Origin: Blastocatellia bacterium
GTDB taxonomy: Bacteria > Acidobacteriota > Blastocatellia > Pyrinomonadales > Pyrinomonadaceae
DNA length: 6,943 bases
Assembly (NCBI GenBank): GCA_013695495.1
Contig: JACDAK010000359.1
Coordinates: 1-6,943, forward strand
Reading direction: 5' to 3'
The notes beneath the pieces are model-generated. The model did no database searches and was not told the origin of the DNA. It saw only the letters and a program-made list of their open reading frames with translations. The translations under genes were made by a program, and so were the position numbers. Shown here in pieces: positions 6,791-6,943 of this stretch. Numbering within the stretch: position 1 is the stretch's first letter; each line of letters starts with the position of its first letter.

Positions 6791-6943
6791 ATGAAACTGT
6801 CTACAATTCCGGCGATCCTTTGCTCTCTAGCATTCCTCTCGGGCTCCGAAGTACTCGCCCAAAAGGGCGTCGACAACCAGACGGAGAAGATCAGAGAAGA
6901 TTCGCGCACAAACGCTCGCGGCTCCGACGTTACGCGCGTTTTC
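6791..6943 (+). CDS. Putative exported protein, function unknown, cut by the right edge
   Basis: I found this open frame by hand. It runs 51 codons from the ATG to the window end with no stop. It starts MKLSTIPAILCSLAFLSG and has a standard signal peptide: one Lys, a hydrophobic core at about 5-18, and a probable signal peptidase I cut after VLA (residues 21-23), leaving Gln-Lys-Gly at the mature N-terminus. There is no Cys at the cut, so it is not an obvious lipoprotein. The mature part seen so far (NQTEKIREDSRTNARGSDVTRVF) is charged and polar, with no domain I recognise. A good ribosome binding site lies just upstream, and the gene begins 43 nt after the dehydratase stop on the same strand, so it may be co-transcribed. 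The clear signal peptide and ribosome site make it a real gene, but its role cannot be told from this fragment. Confidence 0.75.
   Translation, partial: MKLSTIPAILCSLAFLSGSEVLAQKGVDNQTEKIREDSRTNARGSDVTRVF

Overview
The window holds seven protein-coding genes, two of them cut by the window edges, in two blocks that read away from each other. The genome is bacterial, of moderate GC content. The organism cannot be fixed from the sequence. The gap-pgk-tpiA order is widespread. The long arginine-rich TolC-type protein and the exported proteins whose signal peptides end just before a Gln would suit an Acidobacteriota-like (Blastocatellia-type) soil bacterium, but that is a guess from style and not a demonstrated assignment.

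Left block (positions 1-2777, minus strand): the triose-phosphate segment of glycolysis/gluconeogenesis, in the transcription order gap (NAD-type glyceraldehyde-3-phosphate dehydrogenase), pgk (phosphoglycerate kinase), tpiA (triosephosphate isomerase, truncated by the left edge). Spacing is 11 nt and then 1 nt, so this is one transcript with probable translational coupling. The catalytic residues expected of each enzyme are present wherever the sequence covers them. A plausible sigma70-type promoter and a GGAGG ribosome binding site precede gap.

Centre (2778-4850): a 205-bp divergent intergenic region separates gap from a 603-residue TolC/OEP-type outer-membrane efflux protein on the plus strand. 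This gene is closed by a very clear intrinsic terminator at 4813-4850. No inner-membrane pump or adaptor gene is visible beside it.

Right block (4885-6943, plus strand): a WaaE-like family 2 glycosyltransferase, a short-chain dehydrogenase/reductase of the nucleotide-sugar 4,6-dehydratase/epimerase type with an Ser-Asp-Lys active-site motif, and the start of an exported protein of unknown function cut by the right edge. The first two fit a surface-polysaccharide or lipopolysaccharide-core role: one makes or modifies an activated sugar, the other transfers a sugar. The third may only be a neighbour.

I found no RNA genes, mobile elements, CRISPR arrays, attachment sites or frameshifted genes. 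Most of the window is conventional. The points that most deserve a second look are the unassigned sugar-modification pair, the start of the glycosyltransferase directly after a terminator with no visible ribosome binding site, and the unidentified exported protein at the right edge.
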